Shown: one piece after another, positions 1 to 8,915 of the stretch
How positions within the stretch are numbered: position 1 is the first letter of the stretch
Layout of the letters: each line of letters opens with the position of its first letter
DNA from: Pasteurellaceae bacterium
GTDB taxonomy: Bacteria > Pseudomonadota > Gammaproteobacteria > Enterobacterales > Pasteurellaceae
NCBI GenBank assembly: GCA_030528525.1
Contig: JAUMYT010000007.1
Span: 54,123-118,122, forward strand
Direction: 5' to 3'
Length of the DNA stretch: 64,000 nucleotides
The notes under the pieces: generated by a model
Told to the model about the DNA's origin: nothing
The model's database searches: none
What the model saw: only the letters and a program-made list of their open reading frames with translations
Program-made: the position numbers and the translations under genes

Positions 1-68
1 ACCTCAGCAGCACGCATTAACCCAATTTTGTGTTTAATCAATGGGTGTTTAACTTCAACAATTTTCAT
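1..68 (-). CDS. upp: Uracil phosphoribosyltransferase, N-terminal fragment (runs off the left edge)
   Basis: Only the first 22 codons are in the window. They read MKIVEVKHPLIKHKIGLMRA and on, the conserved start of Upp, which makes UMP from uracil and PRPP in pyrimidine salvage. A Shine-Dalgarno AGGAG sits at about 71-76, directly upstream of the ATG at 66-68. The rest of the enzyme, including the PRPP loop, lies outside. The call rests on this N-terminus alone, but the match is very characteristic. Confidence 0.85.
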   Translation of the reverse strand, partial: MKIVEVKHPLIKHKIGLMRAAE

Positions 69-133
69 TTTTTCTCCTAATACAATCGACATTCAGAAAA
101 CGAGGTATTTTAACAGAATTTTGAGTGGAGGAT

Positions 134-1021
134 TTAATCTAAATCAGATAATAGTTGCCAAAAGGCTTGAATAATCGGCTCTTGTAAGCGTCTTTGTTGT
201 ACGCAAATACCCAATTCAAAGGGCTGAATAGGAACAGGCAACGAAAAATAGGATACTTGGTTGCTCACTGGGCTTTGTTGCACCACCACATCAGGCAACA
301 ATGCTACGCCACAACCCACGGCAACCATCGGCAGGATCGCTTCGTGCCCTTCAACGGTCGCATATATCTTCGGTTCACGTATTTTTTGTGCTTTGAACCA
401 ACTTTCTATCCGCTTGCGAGCAGGGCCTTCAACGGGCAAGATAAACGGAATTTGTTGCCAATCAATCGGCTGTTGCTGGAGTAGCTGGGTCGCTAGACAA
501 GCTACTCGTGGCACAATCATTGAAAGCGAAATGTCATCAATATAGTGAAAAGCAATATTATTCGGTAGCAGTTCTGGTTTGCCAGTTAGGGAGAGATCGG
601 CTTGTAAAGATTGAACGACTTGCAAGGCTTTTGCCGGATCGCCTGTGCTGAGTTTGATCTCAATTTTCGGGTAACGTTGGCGGAATCGCTCCAAAATTTT
701 GGGTAAATGGCTATATGAGGCAGTAACTGAGCAGAATAGACGAAGATCGCCTTCAAGCTCTTGATGATGGGGTGAAAGTTGGCGTTGAATATGCTGCCAA
801 TTTGCCCAACTTTGCTCCGCAAACAGCCGAAATTTCTCGCCAGCATCGGTAAGAACAACTTGGCGATTATCTCGCAAAAATAGAGGCTGTCCTAGCTCAT
901 CTTCCATTCGTTGAATATGGCGAGAGAGTGTGGAGGCACTCATATGATTTTTCTCGGCTGTGCGAATAAAACTTCCTGATTGAGTGACATCGAGGAAGAG
1001 TTTGAGGGAGGAAAAGTTCAT
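134..1021 (-). CDS. ilvY: LysR-family regulator IlvY
   Basis: A 295-residue LysR-type regulator. The N-terminal winged helix (about residues 1-60) contains SASTLSRHIQRMEDELGQPLF, and the effector domain follows. Stretches such as FCSVTASYSHLP, EIKLSTGD, TVEGHEAILPMVAVGCGVALLP and the ending LQEPIIQAFW closely resemble E. coli IlvY, which senses acetolactate/acetohydroxybutyrate and activates ilvC. In E. coli ilvY is divergent from ilvC; here no ilvC is present. Instead its ATG overlaps the licC stop codon (ATGA at 1018-1021), so it looks like the last cistron of the phosphocholine operon. That coupling is unusual. ilvD lies in the same window but about 49 kb away. Confidence 0.88.
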   Translation of the reverse strand: MNFSSLKLFLDVTQSGSFIRTAEKNHMSASTLSRHIQRMEDELGQPLFLRDNRQVVLTDAGEKFRLFAEQSWANWQHIQRQLSPHHQELEGDLRLFCSVTASYSHLPKILERFRQRYPKIEIKLSTGDPAKALQVVQSLQADLSLTGKPELLPNNIAFHYIDDISLSMIVPRVACLATQLLQQQPIDWQQIPFILPVEGPARKRIESWFKAQKIREPKIYATVEGHEAILPMVAVGCGVALLPDVVVQQSPVSNQVSYFSLPVPIQPFELGICVQQRRLQEPIIQAFWQLLSDLD

Positions 1022-1710
1022 GATGATTGATGAGATAAGATGAATTCATAATCTTCGAAAGTATCTAATTCCGTTGCCGTACTTTTTTCTAAAAAAATAG
1101 CTTCAATATTAAGTTTATCAATTATTTTTCTTGGAATATCGTCCCAATATAAAGAGGAATTCAAAAATTGATCTTCTGTAATAAGATTAAATTCATCTTT
1201 AATTTTATCACAATCCTTTTGACTCCAATAGGATATACCTAATAGTGAGGGTTTATTTTCAGAAGAAATAACTATGTCTGTAATTTGATTAGAGGCGTTA
1301 ATATTTGGAACCCATTCATTTTTTGTTTTATATCTTTCTATAAGAAAATAATAACTTTTATCGTAGTTGATAGGTTTTTCAAAGACATTTTCGAATAAGA
1401 CAACATCTGAATCAATCACAAAAGAGTTAGAGAAATAGGAGATTGCTTTTTTAAATGAGTACATATTGTTCTTATTTGAAAAACTCTCATTGTAAATTAG
1501 CTTACATCCATATTTATCAGCTAAAAAATCAAACAAATGTGAGAGATAACCCGTGACGATATAGATCTCATTAATATTGGCTTGTTTAAGATATTTTATA
1601 GTTCTTTCTAGATTCGGTTCACCCTTAATAGGAAAAAGAGCTTTGTGGTTATTTTTAGTATGCTCTTTAAATCGAGATCCTAAGCCAGCAGCTAAAATGA
1701 TTGCATTCAT
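1018..1710 (-). CDS. licC: CTP:phosphocholine cytidylyltransferase LicC
   Basis: A 230-residue nucleotidyltransferase that makes CDP-choline from CTP and phosphocholine. The nucleotide-binding signature LAAGLGSRF lies at residues 6-14, followed by a conserved Lys in HKALFPI (about 23). FVIDSDVVLF supplies the metal-binding Asp pair. It is third in the transport-activation-transfer set licA/licB/licC and overlaps licB by four bases (ATGA, 1707-1710), so translation is coupled. The reading frame is very AT-rich compared with tktA or der nearby, consistent with horizontal gain of the operon. Family assignment is firm because of the neighbours. Confidence 0.9.
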   Translation of the reverse strand: MNAIILAAGLGSRFKEHTKNNHKALFPIKGEPNLERTIKYLKQANINEIYIVTGYLSHLFDFLADKYGCKLIYNESFSNKNNMYSFKKAISYFSNSFVIDSDVVLFENVFEKPINYDKSYYFLIERYKTKNEWVPNINASNQITDIVISSENKPSLLGISYWSQKDCDKIKDEFNLITEDQFLNSSLYWDDIPRKIIDKLNIEAIFLEKSTATELDTFEDYEFILSHQSS

Positions 1711-2606
1711 ACATTGTCCTTTTGTGTTGAGATTAAAAAAATAGAAAGTAAAATGGCTGCTGAACCGAGTATCGAGTATATGGATACGCCTGTTGATAAT
1801 GCAGTAAATACTATTGTCCAGAAAACATAAGTGATATTTAAATTTAATGCATAAACAGAGCCAATAGTACCTATTGCTCTGTAATAGAATAAGTAAGATA
1901 GTAGGCTAATGATAGCTATAAAAAATAGCCATTTATACTCAAAAATAAGTGAAAGATTAATTGATGGATTGTTAAAAAGATAAATAAAGAATATTAAAAT
2001 TCCAATAATGACAGAAACAATGTATTTTACTGAGAGTAATAAATCAGTATCAATATTTACTTCGGCATAATAGCGACATAATATAGATTCACCAGCCCAA
2101 CAAAAAGCACATATCAATGAGAATAATACGCCATAAAAATTAACATTGATATCAGTTAATCCATTTAATGAAAATAATAGAATGCCTGAGAATGAAAGCA
2201 TGGCTAAGAAATAATGGAATAAGGTGATTTTTCTATCTAGGATCAGTCTAGTTAGAAAAACGGCTAATATCGGATAAATAGATGAAACGACAGAAACTGT
2301 CACAGAGTCTGCAATAATTATCGCCAAAATATAGAACAACGTACCAATGGGTGAAATAGAGAAAAACCACCATCGTTTCCCAATAGTGTTTCTATGAGGT
2401 AATAAACCAGATATATTTTTCCCGCGATAAACTAAAGTGAGCCAAATTAATGCAAAAAACTCATTTAATAAGAATAGTATTAGAGAGGAAAAGAATATGC
2501 TATAAACAGTCTCACTGTAGCTTCTATCTAATAGAAATAGATAAATAGCCCATAATAATCCGGATAGTAGTCCTAACGAAATACCAAGTTTATTTTTTTG
2601 TATCAT
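1707..2606 (-). CDS. licB: Choline permease LicB (EamA/DMT family)
   Basis: A 299-residue integral membrane protein with about ten hydrophobic segments in two repeated halves, the layout of EamA drug/metabolite transporters. It begins MIQKNKLGISLGLLSGLLWA. In lic operons this protein takes up choline for phosphocholine decoration of lipopolysaccharide. It overlaps both neighbours by four bases (licA stop/licB start at 2603-2606, licB stop/licC start at 1707-1710). DMT transporters are a broad family, so the choline substrate is inferred from the operon. Confidence 0.85.
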   Translation of the reverse strand: MIQKNKLGISLGLLSGLLWAIYLFLLDRSYSETVYSIFFSSLILFLLNEFFALIWLTLVYRGKNISGLLPHRNTIGKRWWFFSISPIGTLFYILAIIIADSVTVSVVSSIYPILAVFLTRLILDRKITLFHYFLAMLSFSGILLFSLNGLTDINVNFYGVLFSLICAFCWAGESILCRYYAEVNIDTDLLLSVKYIVSVIIGILIFFIYLFNNPSINLSLIFEYKWLFFIAIISLLSYLFYYRAIGTIGSVYALNLNITYVFWTIVFTALSTGVSIYSILGSAAILLSIFLISTQKDNV

Positions 2607-3520
2607 GAGTATGCCTTTATATAGTCTGTGTATAACATTTTTGATGATAGTAAACGTTTCTGCTTATAATTACCAAAATCGTCCCCACCTTGTTCTTTAA
2701 TTAATGTCCATAAATACCAAAGTTGATTCTGTAATATTTTATAAATGTGAATTTGCTGTTTTTTTATCTTTAGTTCTTCCTGTGATAGATCTCTGAAATA
2801 GTAGGAAAGAAACAGATCTTCATTTCTAGCAGTGAAATTAGATTCTAGAAATAAAGCAGCGATATCCCACATGGGATCATTCATGCCAGAATATTCCCAA
2901 TCAATAAAAAATATTTGCTTTTTAGATTGAGTATCATTTGTTTCGTGTTCAACAACTAATATGTTTTCAGCAACAAGATCATTATGACAAGGTGCTAGGC
3001 TAATACCATAATCAAGTAATACATTATATAGATTGAGAAATTTCTGTTCTATTTGAAGAAATTCAGTGTCAATTTCAATGTTCCTTTTATTAATAATATT
3101 TCTATATTTCAGGTACTCAGCTAGAAAATTGAATTCATTGTTGAATTTTATTTCTGAATTATGTAACTTATTCAAATGCTCAGTAATTTCTGGGATATAT
3201 CGTGAAATTGAATAAGGAGAAAGCGTTTGAGAAGATTCAATATATTTTGTTATTTTGTGACCATTTTCTACATCATAAAATATGATATCAGGAGAAATGT
3301 TAAGAGATAATAAAGATTTTACATTGTCAAATTCATATTGCCGATTTATTAGTAGGTTTGAATTCTGCCCAGATAATCGAAGTACATATTTTTCTTTATT
3401 ATTGGTTGTAATAAGATAATTATTATTGGTCATGCCACCAATAATTTGAGTGCCTGAGATGTGATGTTCAGGTATATTCAAAATACTGCAAAAAAGCTTA
3501 ATAATTTTAGTCATTGACAT
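2603..3520 (-). CDS. licA: Choline kinase LicA
   Basis: A 305-residue aminoglycoside-phosphotransferase-like kinase. The catalytic loop is CHNDLVAENILV and the metal-binding motif is FFIDWEYSG, both typical of choline/ethanolamine kinases. It phosphorylates imported choline before LicC activates it. In Haemophilus influenzae licA starts with CAAT repeats that switch it on and off; none is seen here, so the gene should be constitutively in frame. The start at 3520 overlaps the licD 3' end by 14 bases and has AAAGG just upstream; an ATG two codons later (3514) is also possible. Confidence 0.9.
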   Translation of the reverse strand: MSMTKIIKLFCSILNIPEHHISGTQIIGGMTNNNYLITTNNKEKYVLRLSGQNSNLLINRQYEFDNVKSLLSLNISPDIIFYDVENGHKITKYIESSQTLSPYSISRYIPEITEHLNKLHNSEIKFNNEFNFLAEYLKYRNIINKRNIEIDTEFLQIEQKFLNLYNVLLDYGISLAPCHNDLVAENILVVEHETNDTQSKKQIFFIDWEYSGMNDPMWDIAALFLESNFTARNEDLFLSYYFRDLSQEELKIKKQQIHIYKILQNQLWYLWTLIKEQGGDDFGNYKQKRLLSSKMLYTDYIKAYS

Positions 3521-4289
3521 AAACCTTTACTCTGTGCCCAACTCTTTTTTCAGGTGGAGGTGGAGTCATATAATCACCATAATATTTTTCTAAACATTGG
3601 TGGTACTCTTTTACTATTGGGAATTGATAGCTCTCAAAAGGGATATAAATAAGATTTTCAAACACTTCTCTACGGTATATTGCCTTATCAATTATTTTTT
3701 CTGGTGCCGTACAAGTTGCAACATATTCACTATCTTTATATTGTTGATTTAGATTGTGTATTTTTTTTATGAAGAATGAAGTAGATGGAATAAAACTAAA
3801 ATACGTTGCTATTTTATTGAATAGTTGCCCGTGACGATGGAAGTGCGTTAATAGTTTTCTATAAAGTTTGTGTTTTCTAAGATGGCGAACTTGTTTTTCT
3901 GGCGTGTTTGGAATTCCATCCAAAATAAAAATATCTAAATAGGCACCATAATCAATAGTATGATTAGGAGTTGTCTCGATCAATTTTGTGTCAGTATCAA
4001 ATACCTTTGCAATATAACTTATAAAGAAATTATCTTCACTCATAATTTCCCAAAGCTTGTATTTTCCGTTCTTATTCCAGCATTGAGCGAGCTTTTCATA
4101 ATCCTCTCTTAACATGAATAGATCAATATCATCGTCCCAAGGAATGAACCCTTGATGTCGAATAGCGCCTAGCATGGTGCCATAAGCAAGGGAATAACGA
4201 ATATCATTTTTCTGACAGAATTGGTCAAAAAAAGTTAACATTTTTAATAAAATGTCTTTATGCTCTTGAGGGGTAATTTCTCTTTTCAT
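3507..4289 (-). CDS. licD: LicD-family phosphocholine transferase
   Basis: LicD transfers phosphocholine from CDP-choline to a lipopolysaccharide sugar. The family core GTMLGAIRHQGFIPWDDDIDLF is present, including the metal-binding DDDID cluster. An in-frame ATG at 4319 lies inside the rpmE terminator hairpin, so the start at 4289 (MKREITPQEHKD, about 260 residues) is preferred, although its ribosome site is weak. It is the first gene of the operon; the order licD-licA-licB-licC resembles the pcgDABC arrangement described in Pasteurella multocida rather than the licABCD order of H. influenzae. No clear strong promoter is visible; a TATAAT occurs in the 4330-4345 gap on this strand. Confidence 0.9.
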   Translation of the reverse strand: MKREITPQEHKDILLKMLTFFDQFCQKNDIRYSLAYGTMLGAIRHQGFIPWDDDIDLFMLREDYEKLAQCWNKNGKYKLWEIMSEDNFFISYIAKVFDTDTKLIETTPNHTIDYGAYLDIFILDGIPNTPEKQVRHLRKHKLYRKLLTHFHRHGQLFNKIATYFSFIPSTSFFIKKIHNLNQQYKDSEYVATCTAPEKIIDKAIYRREVFENLIYIPFESYQFPIVKEYHQCLEKYYGDYMTPPPPEKRVGHRVKVYVND

Positions 4290-4308
4290 ATTTGAGAGGA
4301 TATAGAAA

Positions 4309-4330
4309 AAACCCCACATTTGTGGGGTTT
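4309..4330 (-). terminator. rpmE intrinsic terminator
   Basis: Perfect 10-bp stem (AAACCCCACA / TGTGGGGTTT) with a two-base loop. On the minus strand a T run follows the stem. It separates rpmE from the lic operon, so licD needs read-through or its own promoter. Confidence 0.85.
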
Positions 4331-4346
4331 GTTATTATATAAATAA

Positions 4347-4559
4347 TTATTTTTTGCTTGGAATGCTGAAACGTTTGTTGAAACGCTCTACACGACCACC
4401 AGTATCAACAACACGTTGTTTACCAGTGTAGAACGGGTGGCAGTTGCCACAGACGTCTAAGTTTAAATCTTTACCCACTGTTGAGCGAGTTTTGATCACA
4501 TTACCGCAAGAACAAGTTGCCGTAATTTCCACATAATTTGGGTGAATACCTTGTTTCAT
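4347..4559 (-). CDS. rpmE: 50S ribosomal protein L31, zinc-binding form
   Basis: A 70-residue bL31 starting [19 protein letters not shown]. Four cysteines (16, 18, 37 and 40) form the CxC...CxxC zinc site of the C+ paralogue. Length and sequence fit RpmE of enterobacteria and Pasteurellaceae. It is divergent from tktA and ends just before a strong hairpin. Its leader (about 4560-4640) is unremarkable. Confidence 0.96.
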   Translation of the reverse strand: MKQGIHPNYVEITATCSCGNVIKTRSTVGKDLNLDVCGNCHPFYTGKQRVVDTGGRVERFNKRFSIPSKK

Positions 4560-4799
4560 TATAGAAAACCTCTAAAAGAAGCCATATCGCCATCAGAGCA
4601 TACAACTCGGCTGTCTGATACCATATGTATTAACATTCGCTGAATAAACTCAGCACCAAAAAAGAGCGTGCATTCTATGCGAATTTCCTGTGGATTTCAA
4701 CCATTTTCATTATAGGAATTGTCGATAATTTTTTATTATTTGCGAGCTAAAAATAGTGTAAAATCCGAAACGTTTTTTTACTATTTTTAGGAGCAAAAA

Positions 4800-6803
4800 A
4801 TGACAGAACGTAGAGTGCTTGCTAATGCGATCCGTGTGTTGAGTATGGACGCTGTGCAAAAAGCCAATTCAGGTCACCCTGGGGCACCAATGGGTATGGC
4901 GGACATTGCCGAAGTGTTATGGCGTGACTTCCTTTCACATAACCCAAATAACCCAGCGTGGGCAAACCGCGACCGTTTCGTCCTTTCCAACGGACACGGT
5001 TCAATGTTGATTTACAGCTTGTTGCATCTTACAGGCTACGACCTTTCGATTGACGATTTAAAACAATTCCGTCAATTACATTCCAAAACCCCAGGTCACC
5101 CAGAATACGGTTATGCACCAGGGGTGGAAACCACCACAGGCCCACTCGGACAAGGCATTACCAATGCGGTTGGTATGGCATTAGCGGAAAAAACCTTAGC
5201 GGCTCAATTTAACCGTGAAGGGCACGAAGTCGTTAATCACTACACCTATGCTTTCTTAGGCGATGGCTGTTTAATGGAAGGCATTTCGCACGAAGCTTGT
5301 TCATTGGCAGGAACACTAGGCTTAGGCAAATTGATTGCGTTCTATGATGATAACAATATTTCGATTGACGGACACGTAGACGGTTGGTTCACAGACGACA
5401 CCGCAATGCGTTTTGAATCTTACGGCTGGCACGTTATTCGTGGTGTGGACGGACATAATGCGGACGAAGTGAAATTTGCGATTGAAAACGCTCAAGCCGA
5501 AACGGAACGCCCAACTTTAATCATCTGTAAAACCATTATCGGTTATGGTTCGCCGAACAAATCCAACTCTCACGATAGCCACGGGGCACCACTAGGTGAT
5601 GCGGAAATTGCAGCAAGTCGTGAGTTCCTAAAATGGGAACACGCACCGTTTGAGATCCCAGCAGAGGTGTACGCAAAATGGGATGCCAAAGGCAAAGGCG
5701 AAATTGCTGAAAAAGCGTGGAATGCAAAATTTGCGGCGTATGAAACCGCTTACCCAGAACTTGCTAAAGAGTTCAAACGTCGTGTGAATGGCGAACTGCC
5801 TGAAAACTGGGCGAAAGATGCACAAGCCTTTATCGAGCAATTACAAGCGAATCCAGCGAACATTGCCAGCCGTAAAGCCTCGCAAAATGCGATTGAAGCC
5901 TATGCGAAATTATTGCCAGAGTTCCTTGGCGGTTCAGCAGACTTAGCCAGCTCAAACTTGACTTTATGGTCTGGTTCTAAACCAATTCGTGCGGATTACA
6001 ACGTGGACGGCAACTATGTAAACTACGGCGTGCGTGAGTTTGGAATGTCAGCAATTATGAATGGTATCGCCCTTCACGGTGGCTTCATTCCGTACGGTGC
6101 GACCTTCTTGATATTTATGGAATACGCTCACAATGCAGTGCGTATGGCAGCGTTGATGAAACAGCGTGTTCTCTTTGTTTACACCCACGATTCTATCGGT
6201 TTAGGCGAAGACGGCCCAACTCATCAACCTGTTGAGCAAACCGCTGCGTTACGTTTGATTCCAAACTTGGATACGTGGCGACCGTGCGACCAAGTCGAAT
6301 CTGCGGTGGCGTGGAAAGCGGCGGTCGAGAAGAATACAGGCCCAAGTGCCTTGATTTTCACTCGTCAAAATTTAACCCAAATGAACCGCACCCCTGAACA
6401 GTTGGCGAATGTGGCTCGTGGTGGTTATATCTTGCGTGATTGCTGTGGCTGTGGCAACCCTGATCTGATTTTGATTGCGACCGGTTCGGAAGTGGAATTA
6501 GCGATGAAAGCGGCAGAGGTGATTGCGGCAGACGGTTACAAAGTGCGTGTGGTATCAATGCCAAGCACCAACGTATTTGACGCTCAAGATGAAGCCTATC
6601 GTGAGTCGGTCTTGCCAAGCCACATCACTAAACGTGTCGCCATCGAAGCAGGGATCAGTGATTACTGGTACAAATACGTGGGCTTTGGCGGTCGTATTGT
6701 CGGTATGAACAGCTTCGGCGAATCGGCTCCAGCAGGCGAATTGTTCAAACTGTTCGGCTTTACCGTTGAAAACGTGGTAGCAAAAGCGAAAGAAATTCTC
6801 TAA
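4800..6803 (+). CDS. tktA: Transketolase
   Basis: A 667-residue transketolase of the pentose phosphate pathway, moving two-carbon units between ketose and aldose phosphates with thiamine diphosphate. [12 protein letters not shown] near residues 24-35 and the ThDP motif GDGCLMEG (154-161) are present; the pyrimidine-binding region with [18 protein letters not shown] and [16 protein letters not shown] follows. Length is normal. Ribosome site AGGAG (about 4789-4793) precedes the ATG. It stands alone, divergent from rpmE, and ends in its own terminator. A palindromic GAAACG/CGTTT-like stretch near 4768-4776 might be a LacI-family operator but is too weak to call. Confidence 0.97.
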   Translation: MTERRVLANAIRVLSMDAVQKANSGHPGAPMGMADIAEVLWRDFLSHNPNNPAWANRDRFVLSNGHGSMLIYSLLHLTGYDLSIDDLKQFRQLHSKTPGHPEYGYAPGVETTTGPLGQGITNAVGMALAEKTLAAQFNREGHEVVNHYTYAFLGDGCLMEGISHEACSLAGTLGLGKLIAFYDDNNISIDGHVDGWFTDDTAMRFESYGWHVIRGVDGHNADEVKFAIENAQAETERPTLIICKTIIGYGSPNKSNSHDSHGAPLGDAEIAASREFLKWEHAPFEIPAEVYAKWDAKGKGEIAEKAWNAKFAAYETAYPELAKEFKRRVNGELPENWAKDAQAFIEQLQANPANIASRKASQNAIEAYAKLLPEFLGGSADLASSNLTLWSGSKPIRADYNVDGNYVNYGVREFGMSAIMNGIALHGGFIPYGATFLIFMEYAHNAVRMAALMKQRVLFVYTHDSIGLGEDGPTHQPVEQTAALRLIPNLDTWRPCDQVESAVAWKAAVEKNTGPSALIFTRQNLTQMNRTPEQLANVARGGYILRDCCGCGNPDLILIATGSEVELAMKAAEVIAADGYKVRVVSMPSTNVFDAQDEAYRESVLPSHITKRVAIEAGISDYWYKYVGFGGRIVGMNSFGESAPAGELFKLFGFTVENVVAKAKEIL

Positions 6804-6823
6804 TTTTAGTGAGAATAAAAATG

Positions 6824-6856
6824 AATAAAGGCAGGAAAATTTTTCCTGCCTTTATT
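6824..6856 (+). terminator. tktA terminator
   Basis: Near-perfect palindrome AATAAAGGCAGGAAAA / TTTTCCTGCCTTTATT about 20 bp after the tktA stop. The stem is long enough to work in both directions. Confidence 0.85.
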
Positions 6857-6860
6857 ATTT

Positions 6861-6917
6861 CAAGGGGGGAGAAAAATAATGTTTTTGCAAAAAAGTGGTT
6901 TTTCTCACCCCCTTGTA
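6861..6917. repeat. Convergent pair of variant uptake signal sequences
   Basis: A plus-strand copy (CAAGGGGGGAGA from 6861) and a minus-strand copy (ACAAGGGGGTGAGA read from 6916) share one central TTTTTGCAAAAAA. The pair forms a long hairpin between the convergent genes tktA and rsmA. Inverted USS pairs commonly double as terminators in Pasteurellaceae. Confidence 0.75.
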
Positions 6918-6928
6918 GAGAGTTGGGG

Positions 6929-7798
6929 TTATTCGGTATCTTCTGTGAGTTCATCTAGCTCAATATGATTAATCTTAGGGGGATTGTCACATAAATAATT
7001 AGCTAAACGAGCGTAATCTGCAATGGATAGATTTTCCGCTCGGGCGTTTAAATCGACCCCAAGTTGTTCCAGTTGCTCCGGACTAAACAGCGTAGAAAGG
7101 GCGTTGCGTAAGGTCTTGCGACGTTGGTTAAAGGCTTGGGTCGTGACTCGGTTCAGCCAATACACATCTTTTACAGGGTGTGGCAAGATTTTATGTGGCA
7201 CAAGGCGAACCACGGCAGAATCCACTTTCGGGGCAGGTTTGAATGCCGTTGGTGGCACTTCCAGCACGGGCATTACTTGGCAATAGTATTGTGCCATAAT
7301 TGTTAAGCGTCCGTAAGCTTTGCTGTTCGGGGCGGCACATAAACGTTTAACCACTTCTTTTTGCAACATAAAATGCATATCTTGCACCAGATCGTGGAAT
7401 TTGAATAAATGGAACATCAACGGCGTGGAAATATTGTACGGCAAGTTGCCGAACACTCGCACGCCTTTGCCTTGTAAATCAAGGCTTTCAAAGTATTCAC
7501 GGAAATTAAAACGTAACGCATCTTGTTCGATGATAGTTAATTTCTGATTGAGAAATGGGTGGTGGCGTAAGCGTTCGGCAAGATCGCGGTCTAGCTCAAC
7601 CACAGTCAGTTGATCAACTAAATCTGCCACAGGCTCGGTTAATGCCCCCAAACCTGGCCCGATTTCCAGTAAAAATTGATCGTTTTTAGGGTTGATGGCT
7701 GCCACGATATTGTGGATCACATTTTGATCGTGCAGAAAGTTTTGCCCGAAGCGTTTACGGGCGGTATGGCCTAAATGTTTTTTGGAATTTGAACTCAT
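6929..7798 (-). CDS. rsmA: 16S rRNA dimethyladenosine transferase RsmA (KsgA)
   Basis: RsmA dimethylates two adjacent adenines at the 3' end of 16S r[14 protein letters not shown] at the N-terminus, the SAM motif [14 protein letters not shown] and the catalytic NLPYNIS are all present. An upstream in-frame ATG at 7840 would add residues encoded by a USS, so the ATG at 7798 ([11 protein letters not shown], 289 residues) with AGGA just before it is preferred. It lies downstream of surA on the same strand, as in the enterobacterial surA-pdxA-rsmA order but without pdxA. Confidence 0.95.
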   Translation of the reverse strand: MSSNSKKHLGHTARKRFGQNFLHDQNVIHNIVAAINPKNDQFLLEIGPGLGALTEPVADLVDQLTVVELDRDLAERLRHHPFLNQKLTIIEQDALRFNFREYFESLDLQGKGVRVFGNLPYNISTPLMFHLFKFHDLVQDMHFMLQKEVVKRLCAAPNSKAYGRLTIMAQYYCQVMPVLEVPPTAFKPAPKVDSAVVRLVPHKILPHPVKDVYWLNRVTTQAFNQRRKTLRNALSTLFSPEQLEQLGVDLNARAENLSIADYARLANYLCDNPPKINHIELDELTEDTE

Positions 7799-7808
7799 TG
7801 AATATCCT

Positions 7809-7843
7809 ACAAGGGGTAAGATCTTGCCTAAAAAGTGCAAAAT
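7809..7843 (+). repeat. Variant uptake signal sequence
   Basis: ACAAGGGGTAAGATCTTGCC followed by a spacer and AAGTGCAAAAT, in the surA-rsmA gap just upstream of the rsmA ribosome site. Confidence 0.7.
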
Positions 7844-7864
7844 CTATAAAAGTTTGGAAAGCAA

Positions 7865-7888
7865 AGAACCCCGCAACTGCAGGGTTCT
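7865..7888 (-). terminator. Possible surA terminator
   Basis: Seven-base stem AGAACCC / GGGTTCT with a loop of about ten bases, 17 bp beyond the surA stop. The following minus-strand sequence (CTTTGCTTTCC) is only moderately T-rich. Confidence 0.55.
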
Positions 7889-7904
7889 CGCCAAATCGCT
7901 TTCA

Positions 7905-8849
7905 TTATTGGAGATATTTAATCTCCGCTCTGTTTTTAAGGGCTTGCACCCAGTTTTGTGATGCCACTTGTGCTTGTTGATTCATTAATTGCTGATAAGC
8001 TCTTTGTAAATAAGCATCTTCAGTACGATCCGCTTTGCGTGTGTCGGTGACTTTTAGCACGTGCCACCCAAATTGCGATTTGAATGGGGTAGAAATCACT
8101 CCTGTTTTACTCTTTTTCGCCACAGCCGCAAAAGTAGGATCATAAGCTTCTAAGAAATTCCAGCCCAAATCACCACCTTCTGCACCAGATGCGTAATCCA
8201 CAGAGTGCTTGCTTGCGACCTGTTCAAAACTGATTTTACCCACATTCATCTCTGCAACGAAGTTTGCTAACTTCGCTTTGGCTTGAGCATCATTCAAAAT
8301 TGGGTTGGTTTTCAGCAAAATATGGCTAATTTTATACTGCGTATCGCTAATAGCATTTAATTTGCCTTTGGCTTTGTCTGTTGTCATCAGCTGTTTTGCT
8401 AGGCTTTCTACTTGTTGTGGATCAACCTGTTGTAAGCTTTCTCCAATGGTTTGTTGACGTACTTGATCCATCATAATTTGATGGGCAAGTTGTTGGCGGT
8501 ATTGGTTTAACGTAATGCCTTGATAATCCAACGCATCTAAGAATTGCCCGTAGGTTAAGCCATTTTGTGCCGCAATATTTTCAATCATTTGATCTACATA
8601 GGCATAATTGACTTTCACGCCTGATTGTTGAATGGCACGTTGCACCAAAAAATCGTTAATCACATCTTCCAGTGCAGTTTTGCGGTTGGCTTCACTTTTC
8701 GCACGCTTACCTAAAGCACGATCTACTTGACTTTGTAAAATAGGATAACCATCTACCGTTGCAAGTACACGTTCTTCGGCATTGGTAAACCCGACGGATA
8801 AAAGGGTAACTAAAGCAATCAATGCAGATTTTACTGAAACTAATTTCAT
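7905..8849 (-). CDS. surA: Periplasmic chaperone/peptidyl-prolyl isomerase SurA
   Basis: A 314-residue secreted protein that helps outer-membrane proteins fold. A signal peptide (KSALIALVTLLSVGFTNA) is followed by the SurA N-domain (ERVLATVDGYPILQSQVDRAL) and one parvulin domain at about residues 170-270 (YKISHILL, SKHSVDYASGAEGGDLGW, SQFGWHVLKV). Enterobacterial SurA has two parvulin domains and about 430 residues; a single-domain form is usual in Pasteurellaceae. It lies upstream of rsmA on the same strand and starts 66 bp downstream of the end of pyrR. Confidence 0.92.
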   Translation of the reverse strand: MKLVSVKSALIALVTLLSVGFTNAEERVLATVDGYPILQSQVDRALGKRAKSEANRKTALEDVINDFLVQRAIQQSGVKVNYAYVDQMIENIAAQNGLTYGQFLDALDYQGITLNQYRQQLAHQIMMDQVRQQTIGESLQQVDPQQVESLAKQLMTTDKAKGKLNAISDTQYKISHILLKTNPILNDAQAKAKLANFVAEMNVGKISFEQVASKHSVDYASGAEGGDLGWNFLEAYDPTFAAVAKKSKTGVISTPFKSQFGWHVLKVTDTRKADRTEDAYLQRAYQQLMNQQAQVASQNWVQALKNRAEIKYLQ

Positions 8850-8915
8850 TTTTATTTCCTAATTAAAAGAGAAAACAGAATAGCCGCCTGTTAGAGCGAT
8901 GTTTGATTAAAAGGT

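Noticed and set aside
3480..3520. CAAT repeats at the licA start
   Set aside because: Looked for because of H. influenzae licA; no tetranucleotide repeat is present.
4290..4319. Longer LicD starting at 4319
   Set aside because: The start codon would lie in the loop of the rpmE terminator; the family start matches 4289.
4760..4785. Cra or PurR operator before tktA
   Set aside because: Only half of the palindrome is good; it cannot be told from chance.
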